This document shows, piece by piece, positions 1-11,200 of a stretch of 64,000 bases of DNA; within the stretch, counting starts at the first letter, position 1; the number at the start of each line of letters is the position of its first letter. Under the pieces are notes generated by a model. It was not told the DNA's origin. It was given only the letters and a program-made list of their open reading frames with translations, and did no database searches. The stretch is from Chaetorhynchus papuensis (lineage: Eukaryota; Chordata; Aves; Passeriformes; Rhipiduridae), in contig VWYX01000858.1 in the NCBI GenBank assembly GCA_013396525.1, positions 248,001-312,000 on the forward strand. The letters are read 5' to 3'. Made by a program: the position numbers and the translations under genes.

Positions 1-207
1 AAATTCTTCCCTGTGAGGATGGTAGGGGACAGGAACCAGTTGTCCAGAGAAGCTTTGGATGCCCCATCCCTGGAAGCGTTCAAGGACAGGTTGGATGGGT
101 CTCAGACCAACCTGGTCTACTGGAAGGTGTCCCTGCCCATGGCAGAGTTTTGGAACAAGATGTGCTTTAGGGTGCCTTCCAATCCAAAACAATCTGTGAT
201 TCTATAA
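1..207 (+). mobile_element. CR1 LINE 3' fragment (sense on +)
   Basis: It carries the avian CR1 3' end: a GCCCCATCCCTGGAAG stretch, TTCAAGGACAGGTTGGATGG, GGAAGGTGTCCCTGCCCATG, then a degraded CCTTCCAATCCAAAACAATC and terminal ATTCTAT. The copy continues left of the window and sits in the intron before the exon at 376. Confidence 0.9.
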
Positions 208-375
208 CACCATTCAGGGTATGATTCCTGATGCCTTCACTGCATGGATGGTCCCTCATGAGATGATTACTGTTGGAAGTCAGACACTATAAAATGTAGC
301 TGTCATAGCAGACAAAGGTTGGGAGGGTTCAGCTTCTTCACTGGGGTAACTTGTGCCTGTTTCCCTCATTTCTAG

Positions 376-621
376 GGAGTATCACTATCACCCCACAGGA
401 TTCCCGCTGGGTGGGGGCATGGTGGCTTGGCTTTTTAATAGGTGGAGCAACCAGTTTCCTATCTGCTATTCCATTTTGCTTCCTGCCAAAGAGTCTGAAA
501 AAGCCAGAGGAAGCCAATAAGGACAAAACTTCACGTGGTCTCTTGGAAAACACGGGTGCCTTGAGGAATAAACTTTCTCCTGAAAAAACTAAGCCAAGGA
601 AGTGGTCAGTAATGTTGAAAG
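376..621 (+). CDS. SLCO1C1: SLCO1C1-like coding exon 7 (OATP signature, TM6, cytoplasmic loop)
   Basis: The acceptor is TTTCTAG at 375. The exon starts with two bases of a split codon and reads SITITPQDSRWVGAWW, then TM6 and a Lys/Glu-rich cytoplasmic loop. It ends AAAG|GCAAGT, a GC donor. The next exon begins AT, completing an Asp codon, so the GC donor is required for the frame. Length is 246 nt, against 237 and 234 in the two neighbours. Confidence 0.85.
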
Positions 622-3600
622 GCAAGTGTTTCTCATGTTGTATAAATGTGAAAAGCAATAGGGACAACACACATAGGGAATGTAACAGTTCTGCAAAATA
701 TTTTGCCTCCCCTGCACTTCCATCTAAACCAGGCAGCTATCCCCAGGAAAGGAAAGATCCACCAAAAATTATTAGAAGTGAAAGGACTCTGAGGCATGCA
801 TCACCTGCAATAAATCATCACCTGAGTGGCACCCACCTCTAACATTTTGTGCTGGAAGACATTTGAACAGTAGAAAAGTTTCTGTATCTGAACTTAAAGG
901 AAATATTAAAGGCTCCTTTTACAATATGGAAAGACAAATTATTCATCTGAGGCAGTTCATGGAGACTCTGAAGCACATTGGTACCCGATGAAAATATATC
1001 AGGCTAAATAGCTATGGTTGTGCAGTCCTTAGGCCAAAAAAAGTGGTGGAAAGGTGATGGAAAGAGGTGACTTTGCTTCATTTGTCAAATTTTTTGTTTC
1101 GATCCCAGTGGAAGACACTGGACATCTCCACCAAGGCAGCTATCACTTAGCCTTGAGCCTGTGATAATATTCCTGCAAGCTGAACAAAGTCTGTGCTGTG
1201 TGGAGCCCTTCAGTTTTCATGTGCATATCTCGATAGAGCACCGAGGCCTTAACCCATACTTCTGTCTTCTTTTAGGATTCTCTTCCTGTATCTCAGCCTC
1301 TGGTGTTTTTCAAGATCCTGATTTTGCTTTCAGATACCCTCATGCAAATGAAGATCAGTACAACTTTCACTTGGACAGCTGAGAGCAGGACCTTGCCCTA
1401 AGTTTTGCAGGTTACTCACCAGTAATTACGCATCTTTCAATGCCAACTCATATGTCCCTTTCTTTCAGATTTCTATACCTCCCTGAAAAAAGTATTGGGT
1501 AATCGAATGTACTTTACATTTTTGTGTTGCTCACTGTTACAGTTCAGTGGTTTTATTGGTTTCTTGACTTACAAACCAAAGTATTTGGAACAGCAGTATG
1601 GAAAATCTACATCCAAATCCAACTTTCTAATAGGTGAGTTACACCATGCAAGGACTGCTTGTGCTGTAAGCAGTGCATGGGGAAAGGTTCTGGTGTGTTT
1701 TATCTGGAGCTGAATTCCTTGCAGAACCGATTGAGGTAAATGGTGGTGTGACCTGAAACTGAATTATAAAAAATACAGGGTGTGTGCCTATGGCACCGTA
1801 AGACATTTTTTAATTACGTTACATTACATTGCACTGATACTGTATTTATAGCAAGGGCATCCCAAATATGCAATGAGTGTGGTGTGGAAGTTTTAGTTGC
1901 TGAAGCATCTGACAAGTTCCTTGCAATGGAATTGGGTTTGGAGGGTTAGGCACTTCAAAAACAGCATATGCAACCCAGGGGTTGGACTGAACACAAACCT
2001 TCCTGAAGTCATAACAGACCATAAAGCTGCCAGGGACAACAAACTGAGGACAGACTTTGGCTCTTAAGACCATAACGATTCTTTAATTCTAACATTCCAC
2101 TTCTATAATCTCTTTCAGGAATGACATCCTTACCTCCTGTAGGTCTTGGAATTTTCCTAGGAGGGCTTATAATGAAAAAGTACAAAATGGGCATCATTGG
2201 TGCAACGAAGTTTTCATTTGCCATGTCATTTTTGGCCTACGCCATCAGTTTCTTGCACTTTTTTGTTGGCTGTGATAACTACGTGGTGGCAGGAATGACA
2301 GTGTCCTATGAAGGGTGAGTATAAAGTAGAAAAGATTGTGTTTTTCTCCATAGTTCTCAAAAAATATACTGTGACATCAGGCTGAAAGAGAAACGTGCTT
2401 TTGCAATGCTTGAGAGAAAGCAAACACCGCCACATGTCACTGGGGTAGTTTTGTTGGTCAGCAGAGTCAGTCTGACAAAGCCCAAAGCTGGTTAAAGGTT
2501 AATTAGGAATTGTATCGTTAGCAGTGTAGGTTGTTTCGCTGGGGGAGGGTGGGGGCGTTGCTGTGCAGTGTTTTCACTAAGAATGTAAATGGTGGACCAG
2601 GGAATATGCTTAAGAAGCACTGAGATTTAAAAATGGCAAGCACATAAGCTTAAGTTACCTAGGAAGGAGAAGATGAGGGAAGACATCCCTTTTTCCTCAA
2701 TACACAAAGGAGGTCTGAAAGCAAAAGAGAGTACTGCATTCTTCATATCCTCTATGAAACGTTAGGCTAGGCTTTAGCAGAGGAGTATTTTTTAACTACA
2801 GCGATCAGGAGATCTGGTTTCTGTCACTGGTGCATTTTTACCAACAGATAAAGATATACTTGATAAGACTGTGATAACTGTTGCTAGCTCTAAGTTCAAT
2901 TAACTGAGCTCTAAGTTCAATTAACTGACCTCTCCCTCCTTTCACTTTTCTGTCTACACCTGCCAGTAAAATCAGTAGCAATGTTTTCATTTGTTTTAAA
3001 ATTCTCTATAATCTAGTAATCGCCTTAATATCAGTGCAAGTAGGATGGAATCCCAAATAGACCAATAGAGATGTAGAAACTCAGCTATGAAAACATGTCC
3101 TGGGCATATGAGGTGGGTTTCAGAACAGCAACACCATCACACAGAAGGGACTTCACTGACTTCAGCACTGAATTAAAAATTCCTTACATTTGTCTGAACT
3201 TACCTTCCAAGCAACCCCACTCCATACCACCAAAATTCCTTATTTTCTGAATGCAACTCTCACTGCAAATGTGCCTCCAATGTGTGGGACCCTGTGTGTG
3301 GAGCCAATGGAATCACCTATGTTTCGGCGTGTCTGGCTGGGTGCGAGACTTCCAAGGGGCATGGAAAGAACATGGTAAGACCCTGCTTGGATTTCCGAGG
3401 TTTTCTACCAGCTTGTTTTCCATGTAACGTCAGGGATTTAGTAGGATAATACATTTCAGGAAAACCGAAGTCAGTAAGGTATTTTTGATTTCTGGCTACA
3501 AACAGCACAGAAAAAAGAAATTTCTCTGAGTTATTGCACATTAAGCAAAAAGCCCTAGCTCCTTGTCGTGGATATTAACTTTAATCTTCTGTAGGTTGAG

Positions 3601-6600
3601 GACAAGAGGTGAAAACACACAAATCAAATTGGTTTTATGTTGCCTGAAGGTTGTCCGTGCTTTGCCTTTCATAAATCTCATTTTGGCTGCCCTGAGGTTT
3701 TACCTAACAGTTGAAGTACACTAAGATGGAGTAGGATCTTCCTTGGTACTGATCATAAATGTTTAAGTATGAAAAATGGGTTAAGGAAAGGCAGCTTTTT
3801 TCCTCCATGAGAGACTCTGGGATGTCAGGATACTGCTTGTTTTTCTGGGTGAGTGATTTCTGCTTGGCATGGAGTGCTGGAGATAATGCCCAGAGTCCCA
3901 GAGACAAAGCTCAAGTCCATGGATGTAAACCTTCATTGGGCTGTGCCATTTGCACGTTTCCTGATGCCAGGCGGCCACTCCAGAAAAGAAATGGTCTGGA
4001 GACGTCTCTTTACTCTGTTTTCTCTCCAACAGAATCCCCATTTCATGAGCAGTGTCCTATCAAACCTGTTTTGTGTCTTCCAGGTCTTCCATAACTGCAG
4101 ATGTATTGAAATCAACAGTTCATGGACAGGAAACAATTCTGCCACCTTGGGGCAATGTCCAAAAAGTGATGATTGTTCAATGAAGTTCATTTATTACACA
4201 GTAATAGGTGTAATAGGTGGCTTTTGTTACGCACTGGGAGCCACTCCTGCATACATGATTATGTTCAGGTGAGTACAGCTGGCTGTGTACCAAGGGTGGA
4301 GGCTTTCTAGTGAGACTTCCAAAGTCCTTTTTTTTCTTTACCTTAGGAAAAAAAAGACTTTCTTGCTCATCAGGAACTGTAGTGGTAGGACAAGGAGTAA
4401 TGGGTTCAAATTGAAAGAGGGAAAGTTTAGGTTAGAAAAAATTCCTCCCTGTGAGGGTGCTGAGGCCCTGGCACAGGTTGCCCAGGGAAGTTGTGGTTGC
4501 CCCATCCCTAGAAGTGTTCAAGGCCAGGTTGGATGGGGCTCTGAGCAACCTGAGATAGTGGAAGGTGTCCCTGCCCACAGCATGGTTTTGGAACAAGATT
4601 ATCTTTAAGGTCCCTTCCAAACCAAATCATTCTGTGCTTGTGTAATCAGGATTTCCAGAACGTGTCCTTTTTTTTTCTGCTTGGATTTTGAAAGTGCCAT
4701 GCATTTGTCAGGATTTCTGGATGTGCAAGGAAGTGGCAGAGGCTGGATATATAGTGAATTCAAGATCAGTGCCCGTTTCTGATGCCTGGAGTGCAGTTCC
4801 CCACAAAACAGAGGAGCATCTTACCAGGAGGCTTTGTGCAGTCCAAGATGTGTCCTTGCACAGAGGAATTCTATTCAAGCACAGAAAGATGCTGCACTAA
4901 CCCTGATACCTGCAACTCTTTTATCTTAGGGCAATAGGATATTTCCCATTAAGTATTCCATCAAGTGAGGGAAATGAATGCCCAAGTGTGAAGGCAGCTG
5001 GAGAGCCTGTTTCAATAAGGTTGGGATAGACTCTGATTATGACTTTAAAACTTCACTTCCTTAATTATGCTTAGTGAATGGGCTTGCCAGGCGCTGTGTG
5101 ATGGAAACCAGTAGATTAATTCACCTTTTTCATACCACTGAACACACTTCAGCAGATGAGGGAAGCACTCTTCTTCCAAATCTTGGCTTTCCATCAACAA
5201 GAGTATTAAATGCAGGTTATTTAATAGCAGTTTAATAGGCATGTCTAAGCACTAAAGAGGCCAACACTCCTTATTTATCACTCTTTTTTCCTTTTTTCAG
5301 ATGTGTTCAGCCAGAGCTCAAAGCTCTCGCAGTTGGTCTATACACACTCATTATGAGAATGTTGGGTAAGAGAAATCGTTGCAGAGTCCAATCCACCTAG
5401 TGCTGCGCTTGCAGCACATAATCACCACTAAGAAAATATAAAGCTGATTTCTAAGAAGATGTCCTTTCCTGTGAAATCTTGTCACATTTTTGCTTGTCTC
5501 CTTGCAGCTGGGATTCCAGCACCAGTTTATTTCGGTGCAGTGATCGACATGACGTGCCTGAAATGGGGAAGCACCAGCTGTGGGAAGCGAGGGGCTTGCA
5601 GGCTCTATGACTCCAATGCAAACAGGTAAAGCAAATGAGGGCACAAAATCCCTCTCTGTGGAAAGACATGCTCTGCTCTCTTACACGGTAGCATGTGATC
5701 TACACTCTAACTCTGTGACTAACTCTGGGCTCAGGTTTAAGTCAGTCCAGAATTCCTGAAATTGAAAAATCTTAACATCAAGTGTTAAGCTCTCAGTTTT
5801 TTACACAGCTTTTATGTTGTGCAAAAGAAATTTAATATCCAGGACAGAGATTTCTGGAATGAATTGTGTACTTTTAATATACTTAAAGCAAATAAAAAAT
5901 ACCTTGGACTGTAGGCATTACCATAAAGAGGAAAGTTACCCAAATTTACCTAATTTGCAGGTAGTTTGTTCACACTGACGAGAATGCTAACTTTGTGCAC
6001 TGGCCACTTTTGAGAGAAAAGTCCATGTAAGAATATTGTACTGAGTAGGTGTCGGTGAAACCCAAACAATATCAGTCTCCTGGGGGAATGTTCCATAGAT
6101 TTTTCTCAGTTTCACTCATACTTGGCCACTTCTGATGTGTTTTTTATTTTTGCATACAATAGAGTGCTCTGGTGACCTCAATATATTTCTAGCCCTAAAG
6201 AGCCTAAAGCCTTAAAGTGATCCAAAAATCTTCCAAAAAAAAAAAAATAGGGGGGGAAAGATGATGGAAGTTTCACTTTGCAATTATCTTCATAAGCAGA
6301 AAGAATATTATCAATTGTTTGAGAAGTTTCTTCAAGTAAAAATGTCCAGTTTGTGGTTTCCTTCACAAAGAATGAGTTTTAATATCTTCCCCTAAGTTTT
6401 TTTTTTGGTATGTACTAGAACCTTAAAAGCCATTAAATTGATTTTCTTCAGTGTTTTTGAAAAATTCAATGGCCCAATCATCTGTGCTCTGTCCCACAGG
6501 TATGTCTTCCTTGGTTTAGCAGCAATTTTACGAGGTCCTTCCTACTTGATTGGAATAATTTTTTATATATTGATAAAGAAACACTTTCAAAATAAGAACT

Positions 6601-6713
6601 CCAGGCCTCTAGAGAATGGACAAGAAGATGCTGCTATGAATAAAGAAGACAATTGCAAGATCAAGGAACGTTTGCCAGGTTCTTCTGATGCAGAGAATGA
6701 ATCCTCTATTTAG
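376..6713 (+). CDS. SLCO1C1: SLCO1C1-like organic anion transporter (OATP1 family), 3' part; 5' exons lie left of the window
   Basis: Plasma-membrane 12-TM organic anion exchanger; the mammalian 1C1 type moves thyroxine and conjugated sterols. Eight coding exons are visible: 376-621, 1469-1633, 2119-2314, 3212-3374, 4084-4268, 5301-5365, 5508-5625 and 6500-6713. They join in frame into 449 codons plus stop, covering TM6 to the C-terminus, so roughly the first third is missing. Seen directly: the OATP signature DSRWVGAWWLGFL (exon 376-621), 11 extracellular cysteines of the Kazal-like loop (exons 2119-4268), and AGIPAPVYFG with CRLYDSN in exon 5508-5625. By recalled human sequences, exons 8-10 and 12-13 fit 1C1 better than 1B1 (TYKPKYLEQQYG, ITYVSACLAGC, APVYFG). 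The C-terminal tail (LENG...SSDAEN) instead recalls 1B1, so a 1B assignment is not excluded. The protein ends ESSI, a class I PDZ-type terminus. Its 3' end converges on the minus-strand gene at 16323-32499. Confidence 0.85.
1469..1633 (+). CDS. SLCO1C1: SLCO1C1-like coding exon 8 (TM7)
   Basis: The acceptor is TTTCTTTCAG and the donor ATAG|GTGAGT. It is 165 nt long, the same as in both neighbours. It encodes DFYTSLKKVLGN, TM7 and TYKPKYLEQQYGKS; the last string is typical of 1C1. Confidence 0.9.
2119..2314 (+). CDS. SLCO1C1: SLCO1C1-like coding exon 9 (TM8-TM9)
   Basis: The acceptor is CTCTTTCAG and the donor AAGG|GTGAGT. It is 196 nt, as in both paralogues. It encodes LGIFLGGLIMKKYKM, TM9, and the start of the big extracellular loop with its first conserved cysteine (VGCDN) and TVSYEG. 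Confidence 0.9.
2887..2928 (+). repeat. two perfect 21-bp tandem copies
   Basis: The unit GCTCTAAGTTCAATTAACTGA is present twice without mismatch, in the intron between exons 9 and 10 of the SLCO1C1-like gene. Each unit has an ATTAAC half-site. Confidence 0.85.
3212..3374 (+). CDS. SLCO1C1: SLCO1C1-like coding exon 10 (Kazal-like loop)
   Basis: The acceptor is CTTCCAAG; the exon's first base completes the Gly codon of SYEG and gives the frame NPTPYHQNSLFSECNSHCKC. Six loop cysteines follow through ITYVSACLAGC. It ends ...GKNM|GTAAGA. Length is 163 nt. Confidence 0.88.
4084..4268 (+). CDS. SLCO1C1: SLCO1C1-like coding exon 11 (end of Kazal-like loop, TM10)
   Basis: The acceptor is GTCTTCCAG and the donor TTCAG|GTGAGT. 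It is 185 nt, the same as the SLCO1A2 exon. It encodes VFHNCRC, a glycosylation sequon (NNSA), the last two loop cysteines, and TM10 ending in MIMFR. Confidence 0.9.
4375..4650 (+). mobile_element. CR1 LINE 3' fragment (sense on +)
   Basis: It contains AGGCCCTGGCACAGGTTGCC, CCCATCCCTAGAAGTGTTCA, GGTGTCCCTGCCCACAGCAT and the degraded 3' end CAAATCATTCTGTG. It lies in the intron between exons 11 and 12 of the SLCO1C1-like gene. Confidence 0.9.
5301..5365 (+). CDS. SLCO1C1: SLCO1C1-like coding exon 12 (65 nt)
   Basis: The acceptor is CTTTTTTCAG and the donor GTTGG|GTAAGA. It encodes CVQPELKALAVGLYTLIMRM. The length of 65 nt is identical in all three paralogues. The intron that follows is only 142 nt. 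Confidence 0.9.
5508..5625 (+). CDS. SLCO1C1: SLCO1C1-like coding exon 13 (TM11 region)
   Basis: The acceptor is CTCCTTGCAG and the donor AACAG|GTAAAG. Length is 118 nt. It encodes AGIPAPVYFGAVIDMTCLKW and CRLYDSN, which match 1C1 best. Confidence 0.9.
6500..6713 (+). CDS. SLCO1C1: SLCO1C1-like terminal coding exon 14 (TM12 and cytoplasmic tail)
   Basis: The acceptor is TGTCCCACAG. It encodes RYVFLGLAAILRG, TM12 and a charged tail of about 45 residues ending ENESSI, then TAG. The first AATAAA downstream is at 6851-6856; a second is at 7690-7695. Confidence 0.88.
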
Positions 6714-6850
6714 AAAGCAGTTTAGACCAGTGGCATGTGAATCAGGTCAGCTTCTTTTAGAAACACTATTCACAATGCTGTGAGTAACTAAATAATATAT
6801 AATAACACTGTAAAGAGAATATAACTAATAGCAAAACTGCAAACAACAGC

Positions 6851-6856
6851 AATAAA
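6851..6856 (+). terminator. candidate poly(A) signal of the SLCO1C1-like gene
   Basis: This is an AATAAA 138 nt after the stop codon and the first one downstream. Another AATAAA at 7690-7695 could serve a longer 3'UTR. The choice cannot be made without transcript data. Confidence 0.35.
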
Positions 6857-7380
6857 CACTAACAAACAAGTATGAAACTGCCTTACGTGTACCTGATTAC
6901 CACTAACAGAACAGGAGTTCCACAAACTGAACCAAATTCTCAACAGACAAAGAAAAACCTCCCCTGGCAGTTCTGACAGAGCCAGTCTGCTGCTTTTAGT
7001 GGGGTCAAAGATGCTGCCAGAACATCCACATGCCAAAGGCCCACAGAAAGTGATCCTGATCCTGTATGGAGTCAGTGAAGTGACACAGAAGAGAGAAGTT
7101 CACGGCTAAGAGCAGCTTTCTGATTCCACCAAATTCAATCAAAATTCACAGTAAGCCAAAGCATTTAAACCAAACACCTCATCTAATTGCATCATTGCAA
7201 CTGGTTTTCATCTCAAAATTGGCAAAAGAAGTATTTTTCCAAGAAGCATTTTATCTTACCTCAGCTGAAAAAGTTATGCCTGCTTAAAACTACAGACATG
7301 TTTTCATAAAACCAATAATTTTTTTAAAGGCATTCTAGTGGTGGACTTTTATTTAAAAATACCTTTTTTTCTAGTTAAGT

Positions 7381-7680
7381 GATTCTGAAACACAAGAATT
7401 ACTCGCGGCTGCGTTGCGATGCCACGCAGTGTCCGGCAGAGGGCACTCAAATGACAGCGTTACCCCTAATGGCTATCGCAGCTATCGATTCGTTTTTCAC
7501 ACTCACTTTGGTTATTCCGGGACGAGTTCATCATCAGGCAGGAAAAACACTCATCCGTGTTTCCACACACCTTAAAATTCCCTCGGCGTGAGCCTTTAGC
7601 TCATATACTCGAAGCTGCTTTTGTGTATTTGTTGGTTTTCTTTCACCGTACTCGCGTCACTTGGAGCTTGACAACTTGTT
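7381..7680. promoter_or_regulatory. CpG-rich patch with a CTCF-like motif
   Basis: Within AT-rich flanks this stretch is dense in CpG (CTCGCGGCTGCGTTGCGATG, TATCGCAGCTATCGATTCG, CTCGCGTCAC). At 7433-7447 the + strand reads CCGGCAGAGGGCACT, which fits the CTCF core CCASYAGRKGGCRSY at 14 of 15 positions by eye. It lies about 0.7 kb past the stop of the SLCO1C1-like gene, on the side facing the convergent minus-strand gene. Confidence 0.45.
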
Positions 7681-8014
7681 ATTACTCTAAATAAAAAGAT
7701 GAGCGCTTGAGTACCATTTCACAGCAGGACAGTTGATACTTTAAAAGAGATGCTCAAGGCTCAGTGGGATATGGTTAATAGACATATCAGAAAAAAACAC
7801 TCCAACATACATTGAGCAAAATGCTGAATTGTTCTGAAATAATTTTAATAATATATATTTAATAATGCGAAATTGTTCTGTTGTCTGTCATGACAGTCGC
7901 TTAGCAGTGATTGCAGCAGCTGAAGGGAGAAGAATGGGACTTTTTTTCCAAATGAAGTGATATTTACTGAAGGCAGAGATTCCCCATCCATCAAAACTAG
8001 AGTTCTTTATTCTT

Positions 8015-8262
8015 CTTTAGCCTGGAGAAAATGAGGCTTGGGGGAACCTTGTGGATCTCTACAACTCCCTGACAGGAGGGTGTAGCCAGCGAGGGTCAGG
8101 CTCTTCTCCCAGTAACCAGCAAGAGGACAAGGGGAAATGGCCTCAAGCTGTGCCAGAGGAGGTTCAGGTTGGACACCAGGAATAATTTCTTCACAGAAAT
8201 GGTTGGAACAGACTGCCCAGCGAAGTGGTGGAGTCACCACTTCTAAAAGAAACACACCAAAG
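8015..8262 (+). mobile_element. CR1 LINE fragment (sense on +), lacking the 3' end
   Basis: It contains the CR1 blocks TTTAGCCTGGAGAAAATGAG, GAGGAGGTTCAGGTTGGACA, AATTTCTTCACAGAAATGGT and ACTGCCCAGCGAAGTGGTGG, then stops short of the usual 3' terminus. Confidence 0.85.
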
Positions 8263-8299
8263 GTGAGATGCTGTAAAATGCAAAATAAATTTACATTGT

Positions 8300-11200
8300 T
8301 CAGTGCTTGCAGCATGGGTGAGAGAAAAAGAAGAAAAGTCTTCTCCTATCTTGCTACTTTCTGTGCCTAATGCAGGCGAGGGAATTATTCTTGTCTTTTC
8401 TAATAGTGCACGGGAAAACCACTGTGTGGAATCTTTCCCACATTTTAAGAAGTACCTGATGTCCAAAATCAATGCAGAAATAATTTTTGAGCTAAGCATG
8501 CTTTCCTTAAGGTGTTTCCCTTTCTTTAGTATCTCCTCTTCAAGACAAAGCTGGAACACATTAAAAAAAAAGAAGGGGTTTTCCAAGTCTGTGTGCAGTG
8601 CCATGAGCTTTATTTCTGAATCAATGCAAAACATGAGAAAGGCTCATTCTTTTTTTATGTGGTGCTACAACCCCATGGATGTTGCCAAAGTTTTATTCTG
8701 GAGTATAATCTACAGGCAATAAAATACATCACAGGCATATGACACAAAGGCAAAAAAAATCTGTCAGTTTTGTTTTGGTGACAAGGCATCTGCTGATGCA
8801 AATCCATCAGGTGTGAATAATTTGACTCTGTCCAAACTGGGAGGTGAACTCATTAGCTGTCATCTAAAGCAGTGTTAAATATTATCACTATTCTTTTTTT
8901 AAATTTCAGAATTTATCAGACGGATTTTTTGGCAAAATGCCCATCTGCCAAGCATTATATCCAGTGCAGTAGAATAACAGAACTGACTTTAGTTTCAAAC
9001 AAACATGTGAGTTTTCCTCTCTAATAAAACTCTTGGAATTTAAAAGATAACATAAATGTAATATATCAGTGTGAAAGATGAAAACAGAAGGGACAGCCTA
9101 GAGTTCTGTGCAAGCCCACCCTGAGTGCCCTGTGGGATTAGGGTCACAACCAAGGATGGGTGTTGTGTTCAACTCACTTCAATGATAAGTGTCTTATATG
9201 CAGTCAGATCTCTCAAGTCTTTCAAAATGTCAAATTGTTTGCTGCATTCACCTGAAATCCTAGCAGTTATCGATTATTTTTAAAAGATACCTGCAGTAAT
9301 AGCACTAATTAGTTTTCTTAGTGCTCCTTCTCATGCATGCTTTCTGGAATTCCTTACTTACACTAAGTACCTGCAAGTATTTACTTGCAAAAGCTCCTTA
9401 GTTTCCAATTATTCATACTATTCTTTTTTTTCCCCTTCTTGAAAACAGATTTTGAAGGAGAATTCAATAGCTGACTCATTTCTGAATCATCATAATTTCA
9501 GCCCACTAGTCTTTTTTTTAATCCTCATTTTAATACACAGGATTTAAAGTTGTTTGTTGTTTTCCTTGGCTTCAGGAATGCATTGAGTTGGTTAAAAAGA
9601 AGCGTTATAGAGGGTAAGAAATGCTTTTGCCATCCAGGTCTCACAAATGCCCTCCTGTTTGACAAATCCTCCAGGGATATAGGAAATTCAACAGCTAGTT
9701 CTTAAGGTCATCCAAGCATTAGTAGGTCTGGAAGACGTGTCATTGGGTCAGTTGTCATTATCTCTGTATCGATGACACTACTGGAGAAGGGATGCACTTT
9801 GCAGTCAACTCGAACTTGCAGAAAATGTCATTATTGGCATGGAAAGAAACAGCAGGCTGTGTATTGAACAAATACTCTCTTATTGATCCTTAAAAGGTTT
9901 GAGAGGACTGAACATTTCAACAAACATAAAACTGCAGAACAAAACTGACGTAGCAGCAGGTACTTAAGGAAGAATGGATGGGCCAAACGTAGAATAAAAA
10001 TGTGTCAAATCGATGTATTACCTAAATTATTGTATCTCTGAGAACAGATGAATTGGTGAAAACAGTTATCAAAACACAGTGCAGAGAGCACACATGGGCA
10101 GTCCCTGCAAGATGTCAGCTCTTACGTGTTATATTGAAAGCCGAATTAAGAGAGCAAAGAAAAAGGACATGGGAATACAAGGAGCAGAATTGATTACAGT
10201 AACGAGACTAAATTGGTTCAACATTTGGTATTAACAATGAAAATCTGCAAATAAGCCAGCCCATTTGATCCAAAAAAAAGGGCACCTTTGGGTAGGGACT
10301 GGACACAGGACTAGGATTGTTTGTGTTGATGTTGGAGTGAGTTCCTGCACTGTGCAGCTTGAAAGAGAAAATCCTGTTAAGGAATTACTCCCCTACTTGT
10401 AATCACCTCTTTCTAAGCTGCTGCAACTTCCCCTCTGCAGTGAGAGCTCCATGATCAGCATGCACTCTTTTTGTTCCTTTCTGCTGCTCCTCAGTTTTTC
10501 TCTCTGAAGATGTCTTCTGGGATCTACAGAAAAAAAATGGAAATGATGGTATTCCCACCAAACTCTCCATTGGTATCCCCAGCCCTTAGGTCAGTCTCTA
10601 TCAACATTATGGAGTCAGAGAACAGAGAAAAACTGACCTGGAAATAACTATTACATATTACACATAAACATTGGAATGATCTGACATGAGAAGAAGTGTA
10701 CTTCATCTTCCAAAACTTTGCTAGGAGGATGTGTTACTCTCAAGGTAGACATTTTTTGACACACTGAAGTTGAACAGACTACCTTGGCATTTGGGCTGTT
10801 TGCATTCACTCCCTTACTCTGTTACAGTCTTATTTCTTCAGTCAAGAATGCAAGCTAGGTAAAATAACATTTTCAGAAGCACTTATCAAGCAGATTTATA
10901 AGTCAAACTCCTAAGTCAAAATTTGTCTTTCTGGTTTTCTTTATAATGGCATCCCAAGGGATGCAGGTTCCAAAAAGGTTAACTCACATTCAGTAATGAA
11001 ACAGGACCATGTCAGTGCTTTGAAAACTTCTATTTGTATGAGTTAGATGACAGTAAACATACAAGAAAGGAAGTGCTTCAGGAAATATTTCCTACTCTAA
11101 AGAGATACAGCTTCAAAAATCTGGGGTTTTTATTATTAATTAACACTTAATGAGATGTTCCCTCATTCTGGATGAGTTTTACATGTCTGAAAAATGATAT

